In this document: positions 6,308-13,671 of the stretch, piece after piece | Position numbering within the stretch: the first letter of the stretch is position 1 | Layout: each line of letters starts with the position of its first letter | Source: an uncultured Oscillospiraceae bacterium | GTDB lineage: Bacteria > Bacillota > Clostridia > Oscillospirales > Acutalibacteraceae | DNA: 16,038 bases | Direction: 5' to 3' | Assembly (NCBI GenBank): GCA_902478455.1 | Contig: CABSLJ010000040.1 | Span: forward strand, 1 to 16,038 | Made by a program: the position numbers and the translations under genes | The notes under the pieces: generated by a model | What the model was told of the DNA's origin: nothing | The model's database searches: none | What the model saw: only the letters and a program-made list of their open reading frames with translations

Positions 6308-8527
6308 ATGCAGGAAAAAACGCTGCTCGAGCTGATGGGCTCGGTGGAACAAATTGTCTTTCGCAATGAAAAGAATGGATATACCGTGCTGGAACTGGCC
6401 GCCGCAAACGAGCTTGTGACGGCCGTCGGCAGCATGCCGTGGGTCAATGTGGGGGAGGACCTGCGCCTGCTCGGCGTGTGGAAAAATCACCCCACCTTCG
6501 GCGCTCAGTTTCAGGTGGAGGTCTGCGAGCGGTCTTTGCCGAAATCTTCGGCCGCCATCCTGCGCTATCTCTCCTCAGGGGCGATCAAGGGCGTCGGCCC
6601 CGCCACGGCCAACAAGCTGGTGGAGGCGTTCGGGGAGCACACCCTCGAGGTGCTGGAAAAGGAACCCGAGCGGCTAAGCTCGGTGCCGGGCATCACCCGC
6701 GCCAAGGCGAAGAAGATCGCAGAGGAATTTCGTTCGGTGTTCGGCATCCGCGAGCTGATGGTCTACCTGGGCCGGTACGGCGTCACGCCGGAGGAGACGG
6801 TGCGGGTGTGGAAGCTGTGGGGCAGCCACGCCATCGAGCTGATTGAAAGCGATCCCTATATCTTGTGTGAGGAGACCGTCGGCATCTCCTTTGACCGGGC
6901 GGACGGCATCGCCGCCTCCCTGGAGCAGCCGCAGGACGGGGAATGCCGGGTCCGTGCGGGGCTGCTGCACGTGCTGCGGCACAACATGAACAACGGGCAC
7001 ACCTGCCTGCCTGCCGATAAGCTCGCGCCGGCCGCCGCCAACTTCCTGGGCGTGGACCCCGGGCTCGCGGAGGATGTGCTCGCGGCCATGAAGGCCGAGG
7101 GCAGTCTTGTGGCCGACGATCTGGGGGAGCGGGAATTCGTCTTTACTCCTCGGATGCATCGGTCGGAGACTTACGCCTGTGCGCGTCTGCTGATGATATT
7201 GCGCTTCCCGCCGCAGCGGATTGTCGGCATTGAACGGGAGATTGCCCAGATAGAAAAAGAACAGGGAATGCAGTATGCCTCCCTGCAAAAGAAGGCGATT
7301 GAATCGGCGCTCGACCGCGGCCTGCTGATCTTAACCGGCGGTCCGGGCACCGGTAAGACGACCACCCTCAACGCCATCATCCGCATTTTGGAAAACAAGG
7401 GCGAGCGGGTGGCCCTCGCCGCGCCGACGGGGCGCGCCGCCCAGCGTATGAGCGAGGTCACCGAGCGGGAGGCCAAAACCATTCACCGGCTTTTAGAGGT
7501 GGAATGGGACGAAAACGATCACCCCGTCTTTACCCGCAACGAAAAGAATCTCCTCGACTGCGACGCCCTCATCCTCGACGAACTCTCCATGGTGGACGCC
7601 CAGGTGTTCGAGGGGGTGCTCCGGGCGCTGCCTTTAGGCTGCCGACTGGTGCTCGTGGGGGATACCGACCAGCTTCCGTCGGTCGGGCCGGGCAACGTGC
7701 TCGGGGATTTGATCGCCTCCGGCCTGATGCCGGTGGTGCAGCTGACCGAAATCTTCCGGCAGTCGCTCCAAAGCCTGATCGTCTGCAACGCGCACAGAAT
7801 CGTCCACGGGGAAATGCCCGAATTAAACCGGCGGGACAGCGACTATTTCTTCTTAAGCCAGTACGATCCCGCCGCCATCCGTTCGATCATCATCGATCTG
7901 TGCGCTCGCCGTCTGCCGCAGAGCTACGGCTATTCCCCGCTGTTTGACATTCAGGTCCTCTGTCCCGGAAGAAAGGGCGAGCTCGGGACCATCGAGCTCA
8001 ACCGCCGCCTGCAGGAGGTATTGAATCCCCCTGCGGCCGGCAAGCGGGAATATTCCATAAGCCTCGGCGTTCTGCGCGAGGGGGACAAGGTAATGCAGAT
8101 CCGCAACAACTACGATATCCCCTGGGCCAGGGAGGACGGGACAACCGGCGAGGGAGTCTTCAACGGGGATGTGGGCCTTCTTCTGGAGATCAACCGTCCC
8201 AATGCCAGCATGACCGTCCAGTTTGACGACCGCACCGCCCTCTACAGCCTTGAAAATGTGACCGATCTGGAGCTGGCTTATGCGGTGACGGTACATAAAA
8301 GCCAGGGCAGCGAGTTCCAGGCGGTGGTCATGCCCATGTTTCCGGGGCCGCCGCAGCTTTCCTACCGCAATCTGCTCTACACCGCCATCACCCGGGCGCG
8401 CAGTCTGTTGGTTCAGGTGGGCACCAGGGAGACGGTGCGCCGGATGGTGGAAAACGACCGCAAAACCAAGCGTTTTTCCGGCTTGTATACCTTCTTGACG
8501 AGAGGGGAAAGGTATGAGGGGCAATGA
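6308..8527 (+). CDS. recD2: ATP-dependent RecD2-type DNA helicase
   Basis: This is a 739-residue superfamily 1B 5'-3' DNA helicase of the RecD2 (RecD/TraA-like) type, which acts in DNA repair and replication-fork maintenance in bacteria without RecBC. An N-terminal domain precedes helix-hairpin-helix segments at about 92-139 (IKGVGPATANKLVEAFG and VPGITRAKAKKIAEEF), a hallmark of RecD2. The Walker A loop is GGPGTGKTT (344-352), Walker B is LILDELS with D424-E425, motif III is GDTDQLPSVGPG (451-462), and YTAITRARS (691-699) is motif VI with its arginine finger. Length is normal and all key motifs are intact. It starts 26 bp after gatD with a modest GGGGA ribosome site and ends 14 bp inside comF, so it is part of the murT operon. 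I see no functional link to peptidoglycan. Confidence 0.95.
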   Translation: MQEKTLLELMGSVEQIVFRNEKNGYTVLELAAANELVTAVGSMPWVNVGEDLRLLGVWKNHPTFGAQFQVEVCERSLPKSSAAILRYLSSGAIKGVGPATANKLVEAFGEHTLEVLEKEPERLSSVPGITRAKAKKIAEEFRSVFGIRELMVYLGRYGVTPEETVRVWKLWGSHAIELIESDPYILCEETVGISFDRADGIAASLEQPQDGECRVRAGLLHVLRHNMNNGHTCLPADKLAPAAANFLGVDPGLAEDVLAAMKAEGSLVADDLGEREFVFTPRMHRSETYACARLLMILRFPPQRIVGIEREIAQIEKEQGMQYASLQKKAIESALDRGLLILTGGPGTGKTTTLNAIIRILENKGERVALAAPTGRAAQRMSEVTEREAKTIHRLLEVEWDENDHPVFTRNEKNLLDCDALILDELSMVDAQVFEGVLRALPLGCRLVLVGDTDQLPSVGPGNVLGDLIASGLMPVVQLTEIFRQSLQSLIVCNAHRIVHGEMPELNRRDSDYFFLSQYDPAAIRSIIIDLCARRLPQSYGYSPLFDIQVLCPGRKGELGTIELNRRLQEVLNPPAAGKREYSISLGVLREGDKVMQIRNNYDIPWAREDGTTGEGVFNGDVGLLLEINRPNASMTVQFDDRTALYSLENVTDLELAYAVTVHKSQGSEFQAVVMPMFPGPPQLSYRNLLYTAITRARSLLVQVGTRETVRRMVENDRKTKRFSGLYTFLTRGERYEGQ

Positions 8528-9179
8528 GTTGTTTTCCCGCGCGCTGGCGCTGATTTATCCCGAAAAATGCCCCTTCTGCGGGGCTATCCTGCCCTATGGC
8601 GCGGGCGTGTGCGCCGGCTGCGCCAAAAGGCTTCCGCGCGCCGATTGCCGCGTCCCGCTCGGAGCTCTTCCGAATGGGGAGGGACTTCTCTGCGTTGCTC
8701 CCTTTCTCTACCGGGACGAGGTGCGCGCGGCGGTGGGGCGGTTCAAATTCCACGCGCACACCGAATACGCCCTTTCCTTTGCGGCGGAGATGAAAAAGAC
8801 GCTCGAACAGTGCGCCAAGGGGAGGACGTTTGACAGGATCACCTGCGTGCCGATGCTCCCGGAGAGGGAGGCCAGGCGGGGTTACAACCAGGCGGAGCTG
8901 CTGGCCCGCGCGCTCGGCAGGCGGCTGGGAATTCCATATGAAGCGCTGCTTGTTCAGACGCGGGCGAAAAAGGAGCAGCACACCCTCACACAGGAGGAGC
9001 GGGCCGCAAACGTCCGCGGCGTCTACGCACCGAAGGCCCCTTCCCGCATCTGTGGCAGGCGCATCCTGTTGTGCGACGATATCGTCACCACCGGCAGCAC
9101 CCTGCGGGAATGCGGCCGTGTGCTGTGCCGGGCGGGCGCGGAGGAGGTTTTTTGCGCCGCCTTTGCGGCGGTGGACTGA
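8514..9179 (+). CDS. comF: ComF-family phosphoribosyltransferase-like protein
   Basis: This 221-residue protein of the ComF/GntX family has a four-Cys zinc finger near the N-terminus (CPFC at 19-22, CAGC at 33-36) and a phosphoribosyltransferase fold ending in the PRPP-binding loop LLCDDIVTTGST (185-196). In naturally competent bacteria, ComF helps handle incoming single-stranded DNA. In clostridia the gene is widespread and its role less clear. It overlaps the end of recD2 by 14 bp and has a GAGAGGGGAAAGG ribosome site, so the two are probably co-translated; pairing with a helicase fits a role in single-stranded DNA metabolism. No clear terminator follows; GGACT/AGTCC after the stop codon is too weak to call. 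Confidence 0.9.
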   Translation: MRGNELFSRALALIYPEKCPFCGAILPYGAGVCAGCAKRLPRADCRVPLGALPNGEGLLCVAPFLYRDEVRAAVGRFKFHAHTEYALSFAAEMKKTLEQCAKGRTFDRITCVPMLPEREARRGYNQAELLARALGRRLGIPYEALLVQTRAKKEQHTLTQEERAANVRGVYAPKAPSRICGRRILLCDDIVTTGSTLRECGRVLCRAGAEEVFCAAFAAVD

Positions 9180-9215
9180 GAGGCGAGTCCTTCCAGGATT
9201 GTTACTTCTCTGTTG

Positions 9216-9244
9216 TTGAAAACCGAACCGGAATCGTATATAAT
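9216..9244 (+). promoter_or_regulatory. Sigma-A promoter of mreB
   Basis: TTGAAA (9216-9221) and TATAAT (9239-9244) have a 17-bp spacer, a near-perfect housekeeping promoter. It separates the mreB-divIVA-like unit from comF. Transcription would start near 9250, leaving a leader of about 145 nt before the start codon. Confidence 0.87.
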
Positions 9245-9267
9245 GAAAAAATAAGGAAGAAAAGACG

Positions 9268-9373
9268 CCCGCGCCCGAAAAAACGGCGGAAGTACAGACG
9301 GGCTGCGGGATTTCAGAATCGATAACAGCGGGCGGCCGGCGGCCGCTTCTCACAACAAGCCCGCGCGTGCGGG
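9268..9373 (+). other. Structured mreB leader with alternative pairings
   Basis: The leader holds several GC-rich pairings. CCCGCGCCCG (9268-9277) pairs with CGGGC-T-GCGGG (9299-9309) as a 10-bp stem with one bulged base. GCGGCC (9332-9337) pairs with GGCCGC (9341-9346). CCCGC (9360-9364) pairs with GCGGG (9369-9373) just before the ribosome site. GCGGGC (9328-9333) can instead pair with GCCCGC (9359-9364), which excludes the hairpin next to the ribosome site and part of the central hairpin. No known RNA family is recognised. It may be an untranslated control element for MreB level. Confidence 0.45.
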
Positions 9374-9396
9374 AACAAAGGACGGAGGGACTCTCT

Positions 9397-10422
9397 TTGC
9401 TGGGAACGGATATCGCAATCGACCTTGGAACCTCAAAGATTCTCATCTATATCAACGGCAAGGGCATCGTGCTCAGGGAGCCGGCCGTGGTGGCCGTCAA
9501 TACGGACAACGACGAGATCATCGCCGTGGGCAAAGAGGCGTATAAAATGGTCGGCCGCACATCCGACCGCATCGCCGTCGTCTTTCCGCTGGAGGGAGGC
9601 GTCATCTCCGATTTCACGCTGGTCGAGCAGCTGCTGACCATTTTTTTGAAGAAGCTCAGCGGCAGTATGGTCTTTATGCCGCGCGTCGTCGTCTGCGTCC
9701 CCGGGGAGATCACCGAGGTGGAAAAGCGCGCGGTGGTCAACGCCATCAGCACCTCGGGCGTGCGAAAAATCTGTCTGATTGAAGAGCCGGTCGCCGCCGC
9801 GCTGGGCGCGGGGATGGACATCGAAAGCCCGCACGGCAATCTGGTCGTCGATATGGGCGCCGGCACCACCGACATGGCGGTCATCTCCTTAAGCGGCGTG
9901 GCCGTATCCCGTTCCATCAAAATTGCGGGCAACAGCTTTGACGAGGCGGTCATCAAGCTTGTGCGCAAAAAGCACAACATCCTCATCGGCAAGCGGATGG
10001 CCGAAGACTGCAAGCTGGCCATCGGCTGCGTCTACCCCATGGAACAGCAGAGCAGCTTCCGGATCAAGGGCAGGAATGCCCTGACCGGACTGCCGCAGGC
10101 GGCCGAGATCACCTCCGACGACATGCTCGAGGCGCTCACCCAGCCGGCCATGCAGATCGTCCGCGAGCTGCAGGATATGCTCGAGGAAACCCCGCCCGAG
10201 CTCATCGGGGACGTGGATACCGATGGCATTCTGCTGACGGGCGGCACCTCTCAGCTGCGCGGCTTTACCACCCTGCTTTCCAAGAAAACGCGGCTGCCCG
10301 TCCATCTGGCGGAAACGCCCGAGGACTGCGTGGTGCTGGGCGCGGGCAAGGCGCTCAAGTTCATTGACGCCCTGTCCGACAAAACCTACGGCGTGATGAA
10401 CCCGCTGTCCGCCGAGTATTGA
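9397..10422 (+). CDS. mreB: MreB/Mbl-type bacterial actin
   Basis: This actin-like ATPase forms membrane-associated filaments that guide cell-wall synthesis and rod shape. From the TTG at 9397 it has 341 residues, the usual family length. GGAGG (9384-9388) lies 8 nt upstream. An earlier in-frame GTG at 9367 lies inside a hairpin and has no ribosome site, and family homology begins at LGTDIAIDLGTSK. Motifs are phosphate-1 DLGTSK (9-14), VPGEITEVEKRAV (101-113), connect-1 EEPVAAALGAG (129-139), phosphate-2 VVDMGAGTTD (150-159) and adenosine TGGTSQLRG (281-289). The last reads GGGALLRG in typical MreB, so this is a somewhat divergent paralogue. No mreC or mreD is adjacent. The next gene, a DivIVA-like coiled-coil protein, starts 30 bp later. 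Confidence 0.92.
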   Translation: MLGTDIAIDLGTSKILIYINGKGIVLREPAVVAVNTDNDEIIAVGKEAYKMVGRTSDRIAVVFPLEGGVISDFTLVEQLLTIFLKKLSGSMVFMPRVVVCVPGEITEVEKRAVVNAISTSGVRKICLIEEPVAAALGAGMDIESPHGNLVVDMGAGTTDMAVISLSGVAVSRSIKIAGNSFDEAVIKLVRKKHNILIGKRMAEDCKLAIGCVYPMEQQSSFRIKGRNALTGLPQAAEITSDDMLEALTQPAMQIVRELQDMLEETPPELIGDVDTDGILLTGGTSQLRGFTTLLSKKTRLPVHLAETPEDCVVLGAGKALKFIDALSDKTYGVMNPLSAEY

Positions 10423-10452
10423 CGCCGGAATACCGAAAGGAGGGCGTGACAG

Positions 10453-10980
10453 ATGTTCACAATGCCTGCATTTCAGAAGAAGGCCTTTGGCGGCGTGGAT
10501 GAGGAAGAGGTCTGCGATTTCCTGATGTCCATCGATCAGGAGTACGAAGCCGAGCTCAACCGCTTGAAGGATCAGCTCAACGACCTTCTGCGCGCCGGCG
10601 CCGAGATGAAGCAGAGCCTGCAAAAAGAGAGGCAGCTCGTCCTGTCCCTGCGCGAACAGACTGCTGTCCTCACGAAGGAGAACGAGGCCCTCCGCGCGCG
10701 CGTGGAAGAGCTGGAGGCCGGGCGCGCCGCATCTGAAGAGGAAGCGCTGTCCGCAGCCGCCCAGTCGGCGTCCGACCAGACCGACCGGACGGAGCCTCCC
10801 TCAGATAATTCAGAGGCCATGCTCCGGCTCCTGTGTGAGCAGGTGGCGCAGAACCGGCGGGCGATTGAGGCGCTGGAAAAACGGCTGGAGCCGGCGAAAA
10901 AGCCGACGCCGGTGCGGAACGTGGGCTTTGCCGTGCCGGAGGAGCCCGGTCCGGCGGACTTTCAGGCATATTTCAAGTGA
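10453..10980 (+). CDS. DivIVA-like coiled-coil protein
   Basis: This is a 175-residue soluble protein. Its N-terminus (AFQKKAFGGVDEEEVCDFLM, residues 6-25) resembles the DivIVA-domain pattern F-x-(K/R)-x-x-x-G-x-D-x-x-x-V-x-x-F-L. A long coiled coil follows (about 27-90), then an acidic and Ala/Ser-rich linker (91-120), a second helical segment (121-148), and the end motif VGFAVPEEPGPADFQAYFK. DivIVA-family proteins recruit division, growth or sporulation partners at curved membranes. An excellent AAAGGAGGG ribosome site precedes ATG 10453. It lies 30 bp after mreB and is probably co-transcribed, hinting at a shared role in shape or septum placement. Confidence in the coding call is high; confidence in the DivIVA label is moderate, since only the short N-terminal block supports it. 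Confidence 0.75.
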   Translation: MFTMPAFQKKAFGGVDEEEVCDFLMSIDQEYEAELNRLKDQLNDLLRAGAEMKQSLQKERQLVLSLREQTAVLTKENEALRARVEELEAGRAASEEEALSAAAQSASDQTDRTEPPSDNSEAMLRLLCEQVAQNRRAIEALEKRLEPAKKPTPVRNVGFAVPEEPGPADFQAYFK

Positions 10981-10985
10981 TGCCG

Positions 10986-11014
10986 AGGAGCGGGCTTCTT
11001 GTCCGCTCCTTTTT
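10986..11014 (+). terminator. Terminator of the mreB unit
   Basis: AGGAGCGG (10986-10993) pairs with CCGCTCCT (11003-11010), followed by TTTTG. It starts six bases after the preceding stop codon. Confidence 0.9.
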
Positions 11015-11025
11015 GTATGATCTCT

Positions 11026-11076
11026 CCTTCCGGGCAGCGTCGCCCTGCTGGAAGGCATGGCGGGGGGAGGGGGGAG
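11026..11076 (+). other. Noncoding gap with hairpin and G-rich tract
   Basis: The stretch between the mreB-unit terminator and the sdpR promoter (about 11015-11143) holds no credible gene. CCTTCC (11026-11031) pairs with GGAAGG (11050-11055), enclosing a GGGC/GCCC stem. A run of two six-G blocks separated by one A follows (about 11062-11074). No T tract follows the hairpin, so it is not a terminator on the plus strand. Its role, if any, is unknown. Confidence 0.35.
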
Positions 11077-11143
11077 TCTCAATCCGTCATGTGAAACTCT
11101 GCGCGGGCCTGTTCCCAGCTCCAGCCCTAGCCGCCGGGCGCTG

Positions 11144-11172
11144 TTGACGAAAACAAAGCGGCATGCTACAAT
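11144..11172 (+). promoter_or_regulatory. Sigma-A promoter of sdpR-sdpI
   Basis: TTGACG (11144-11149) and TACAAT (11167-11172) are 17 bp apart, with an extended -10 TG before it (ATGCTACAAT). The operator palindrome begins on the last base of the -10. Confidence 0.87.
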
Positions 11173-11197
11173 ACATTTAACCGAATTGTTAAATGTA
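11172..11197. promoter_or_regulatory. Palindromic operator, probably bound by SdpR
   Basis: TACATTTAAC (11172-11181) and GTTAAATGTA (11188-11197) form a perfect inverted repeat with 10-bp arms and a 6-bp spacer. It is AT-rich in GC-rich surroundings and covers the expected transcription start, so a bound repressor would block initiation. Autorepression by the ArsR-type regulator just downstream is the simplest reading. Confidence 0.82.
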
Positions 11198-11213
11198 GAG
11201 GGGAGGGAAGACT

Positions 11214-11480
11214 TTGGGCCTGCAAAAGACGCTCAACGCCCTGGCCGACCCTACGCGGCGTGCCATCCTGGAGCTTTTAAAGGGCGGCAGGAAACCGGCG
11301 GGGGAGATCGCCGAACGTTTTGACATCAGTTTTGCGGCGGTTTCACGGCATCTGTCGGTCCTCCGGGGGGCGGACCTGATCCGCGACCGGCGTGAGGGCA
11401 AATTCATCTTTTACGAACTCAACGCCTCCATTTTACAGGAAACGATTTTGTGGATCAAGCAGTTGGGAGGAGAGGAATAA
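11214..11480 (+). CDS. sdpR: ArsR/SdpR-family winged-helix repressor
   Basis: This 88-residue winged-helix protein (NALADPTRRAILELLKGG, then AGEIAERFDISFAAVSRHLS as the recognition helix-turn-helix, and a REGKFIFYEL wing) matches the SdpR branch of the ArsR family. It has no Cys residues, so metal sensing of the classic ArsR kind is unlikely. The start is TTG 11214, with GGAGG (11202-11206) 7 nt upstream. In Bacillus subtilis, SdpR represses sdpRI and is relieved when SdpI meets the SdpC toxin. The same gene pair and order are present here, one base apart. The palindrome over the promoter start fits autorepression. The specific partner function is inferred from that model. Confidence 0.88.
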   Translation: MGLQKTLNALADPTRRAILELLKGGRKPAGEIAERFDISFAAVSRHLSVLRGADLIRDRREGKFIFYELNASILQETILWIKQLGGEE

Positions 11481-11481
11481 A

Positions 11482-12159
11482 ATGAAACACGGGTATGGGA
11501 TCATCTATACTTTGATGGCGCTTTCCCTGGTAATCGCCGGGATTTTTCTTGCCTTTTTGCCGGATCAAGTGCCGATGCACTACAACATCACCGGAGAGAT
11601 CGACCGCTTCGGCAGCAAGTATGAAAATTTGCTGCTGCCGTTCTTTTCCGTTTTGATGGGCTTTATGATGACCGGTATGGCCAAATACCACAAGAGAAGA
11701 GGGGAGAGAGGCAACGAAAAGACGTTGGTGATCACCGGTATCTTCTGCGTGCTGTTTTTTGATCTGATGGAGATTTACTTTCTGTGGAAGGCGGCGGCCT
11801 ACCCGGCGGGAGGAGTGCAGACCAATGGGCCGGATGCGATGAAATTTGTCTCTATGATTCTGGGGGCGCTGCTGATTTTCTGCGGAAACATCATGCCCAA
11901 GGCGGGCAGAAACGCCGTTTTCGGCCTGCGCACCAGATGGAGCATGAAGAACGACCGCGTCTGGCAGCAGTCCCAGCGCTTCTGTGGATATGCCTGTGTC
12001 GTCTGCGGCCTGTTGATGATCCTCGTCGGCCTGTTCGTCAGCGGTGCGGCCAATCTGCTTGCCGTGCTGGGCCTGGTGATTGTGTGGGCGGTTGTCAGTG
12101 CGGCCGCGTCTTACCGCATCTGCAAAAAGGATGGGGCGGACCGGGAAAAGGAATCGTGA
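11482..12159 (+). CDS. sdpI: SdpI-family membrane immunity/signalling protein
   Basis: This integral membrane protein has 225 residues and about six spans (near 7-27, 50-66, 84-103, 121-138, 169-188, 191-212). The N-terminal DUF1648-type signature LPDQVPMHYNITGEIDRFGS is at 26-45, and the SdpI motif NIMPKAGRNAVFGLRTRWSM is at 136-155. In B. subtilis, SdpI gives immunity to the SdpC killing peptide and sequesters SdpR at the membrane. The ATG at 11482 is one base after the sdpR stop, with GGGAGGAGAGG upstream, so the two are translationally linked. No sdpC-like toxin or SdpA/SdpB processing genes are in the window. It may defend against peptides made by neighbours or respond to other envelope stress. 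Confidence 0.87.
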   Translation: MKHGYGIIYTLMALSLVIAGIFLAFLPDQVPMHYNITGEIDRFGSKYENLLLPFFSVLMGFMMTGMAKYHKRRGERGNEKTLVITGIFCVLFFDLMEIYFLWKAAAYPAGGVQTNGPDAMKFVSMILGALLIFCGNIMPKAGRNAVFGLRTRWSMKNDRVWQQSQRFCGYACVVCGLLMILVGLFVSGAANLLAVLGLVIVWAVVSAAASYRICKKDGADREKES

Positions 12160-12247
12160 ACCTGCGCATTTCGACGTCTGCTGCATCCGAGTGCGGGCCT
12201 GTGGAAAGAATAACGGCATATTACAGCTGCGCCAAAGGAGGGAGCGT

Positions 12248-13615
12248 ATGACCATCAAGCTGCCGGACACAGTGCGGCGCATCATCGAAAGTCTGGAACG
12301 GGGCGGATTTGAGGCCTGCGCCGTGGGCGGCTGTGTGCGCGACAGCCTCCTCGGCCGCGCGGTACACGACTGGGACCTCGCCACCAGCGCCCGGCCGGAG
12401 GAGGTCAAGGGCTGCTTTCCGGACGGCCGGATTCTGGAAACAGGGCTGAAGCACGGTACAGTCACCCTGCTTCTGGAGGGAAGGCCCTACGAAATCACCA
12501 CCTACCGCATCGACGGCAGCTATTCCGACGGTCGTCGACCGGACAGCGTCGCCTTCACCGATCGGCTGCCGCTCGACCTCGCCCGGCGGGATTTTACCGT
12601 CAACGCCATGGCTTATCACCCCGGACGAGGATTGATCGACTGCTTCGGCGGGCTGGACGATTTAAGGGCGGGGCGGATTTCCTGCGTGGGGGAACCGGAG
12701 CGCCGCTTTGAGGAGGACGCCCTGCGCATCCTGCGCGCTGTTCGGTTTTCCGCCGTCCTGGATTTCTCCATCGCCCCCGAGACCCACAGCGCCATGGAAA
12801 AGCTTTGCCCGCTGCTTGACCGCCTCGCCGCGGAGCGGATCAACGGCGAGCTGTCCCGCACGCTGACCGGCCGGGCGGCCGGGCGGGCGCTGCTTGAAAA
12901 CAGCAGGATCGTCGCGCGGATCATGCCGGAACTTGCGCCGGCAATGGGCTTTGACCAAAGGAATCCCCATCACTGCCTGGATGTATGGGAACACAGCGTA
13001 CGCGCGTTGGAGAGTGCGCCGCCCGAACTGCCCGTCCGGCTGGCCCTGCTGCTGCACGACGCTGCAAAGCCGCTTTGCTGCACCGAGGATGAGGAGGGCG
13101 TCCGGCATTTTTACGGGCATGCGGCCGAAAGCGCCGGGCTGGCGGAACAGCTTCTGCGCCGTCTGCGCTATGACAACAAGACGGCGCGTCTCGTGACCGA
13201 GCTTGTCCGTCGGCACGACCTGCCGCTCGACTGCTCCCCAAAAACCTTGCGGCGCAGACTTCACCAGTATGGAGCCGATTTTCTGCGGCAGCTTATTGAG
13301 GTGCAAAGGGCCGATTGTCTCGCGCAGGCCGTGTGCCTCCGGGAGGAGAGACTCAGGCGGCTGGACGCTGTTTCCGCAGCGCTGGAGGAGATTTTGCAGC
13401 AGGCGCAGTGCTTCTCGTTGAAGGATCTCGCGGTCGGCGGAGGCGATCTGCTGGCGCTGGGCCTTCCAGCCGGCCCCGGACTGGGCGCGCTGCTTGATTC
13501 TCTGCTTTGCCGCGTGCTCGACGGCGCGCTTCCCAACGAGCGGGGGGCGCTGCTCGCCGCGGCCAGGGCAGAAATTGCGGGGCAGGACAACCAAATTCGT
13601 CCCAAACTGACATAA
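12248..13615 (+). CDS. cca: CCA tRNA nucleotidyltransferase
   Basis: This 455-residue class II CCA-adding enzyme builds or repairs the 3' CCA end of tRNA. The catalytic head has AVGGCVRD (25-32) and the metal-binding HDWDLATSA (40-48, with D41 and D43). The template region EEDALRILRAVRF (155-167) follows. A C-terminal HD-type domain has HHCLDVWEHS (241-250), LLHDAAKP (268-275) and YGHAAESA (289-296). All expected motifs look intact. The start codon is ATG 12248, with AAAGGAGG six bases upstream. It lies 88 bp after sdpI with no obvious promoter or terminator between, so read-through from the sdp promoter or an unseen promoter is possible. Confidence 0.95.
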   Translation: MTIKLPDTVRRIIESLERGGFEACAVGGCVRDSLLGRAVHDWDLATSARPEEVKGCFPDGRILETGLKHGTVTLLLEGRPYEITTYRIDGSYSDGRRPDSVAFTDRLPLDLARRDFTVNAMAYHPGRGLIDCFGGLDDLRAGRISCVGEPERRFEEDALRILRAVRFSAVLDFSIAPETHSAMEKLCPLLDRLAAERINGELSRTLTGRAAGRALLENSRIVARIMPELAPAMGFDQRNPHHCLDVWEHSVRALESAPPELPVRLALLLHDAAKPLCCTEDEEGVRHFYGHAAESAGLAEQLLRRLRYDNKTARLVTELVRRHDLPLDCSPKTLRRRLHQYGADFLRQLIEVQRADCLAQAVCLREERLRRLDAVSAALEEILQQAQCFSLKDLAVGGGDLLALGLPAGPGLGALLDSLLCRVLDGALPNERGALLAAARAEIAGQDNQIRPKLT

Positions 13616-13632
13616 GAAGCTTTCCTGCACAA

Positions 13633-13638
13633 TATAAT
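13633..13638 (+). promoter_or_regulatory. Candidate -10 element before pdaA
   Basis: TATAAT lies in the short AT-rich gap between cca and pdaA. No -35 fits at 17 bp; CTGACA (13607-13612) is 20 bp away. The sporulation sigma-G consensus is not clearly matched either. It is reported only as the best candidate. Confidence 0.28.
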
Positions 13639-13671
13639 AAAACATCATGAAAGGTAAGATGGTGAGTTGTT

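Noticed and set aside
9367..9396. Upstream GTG start for mreB
   Set aside because: The GTG lies inside a hairpin loop with no ribosome site; homology and GGAGG spacing favour the TTG at 9397.
12080..12247. N-terminal extension of cca
   Set aside because: The extra residues overlap the end of sdpI in another frame and have no homology, while ATG 12248 has an ideal AAAGGAGG site.
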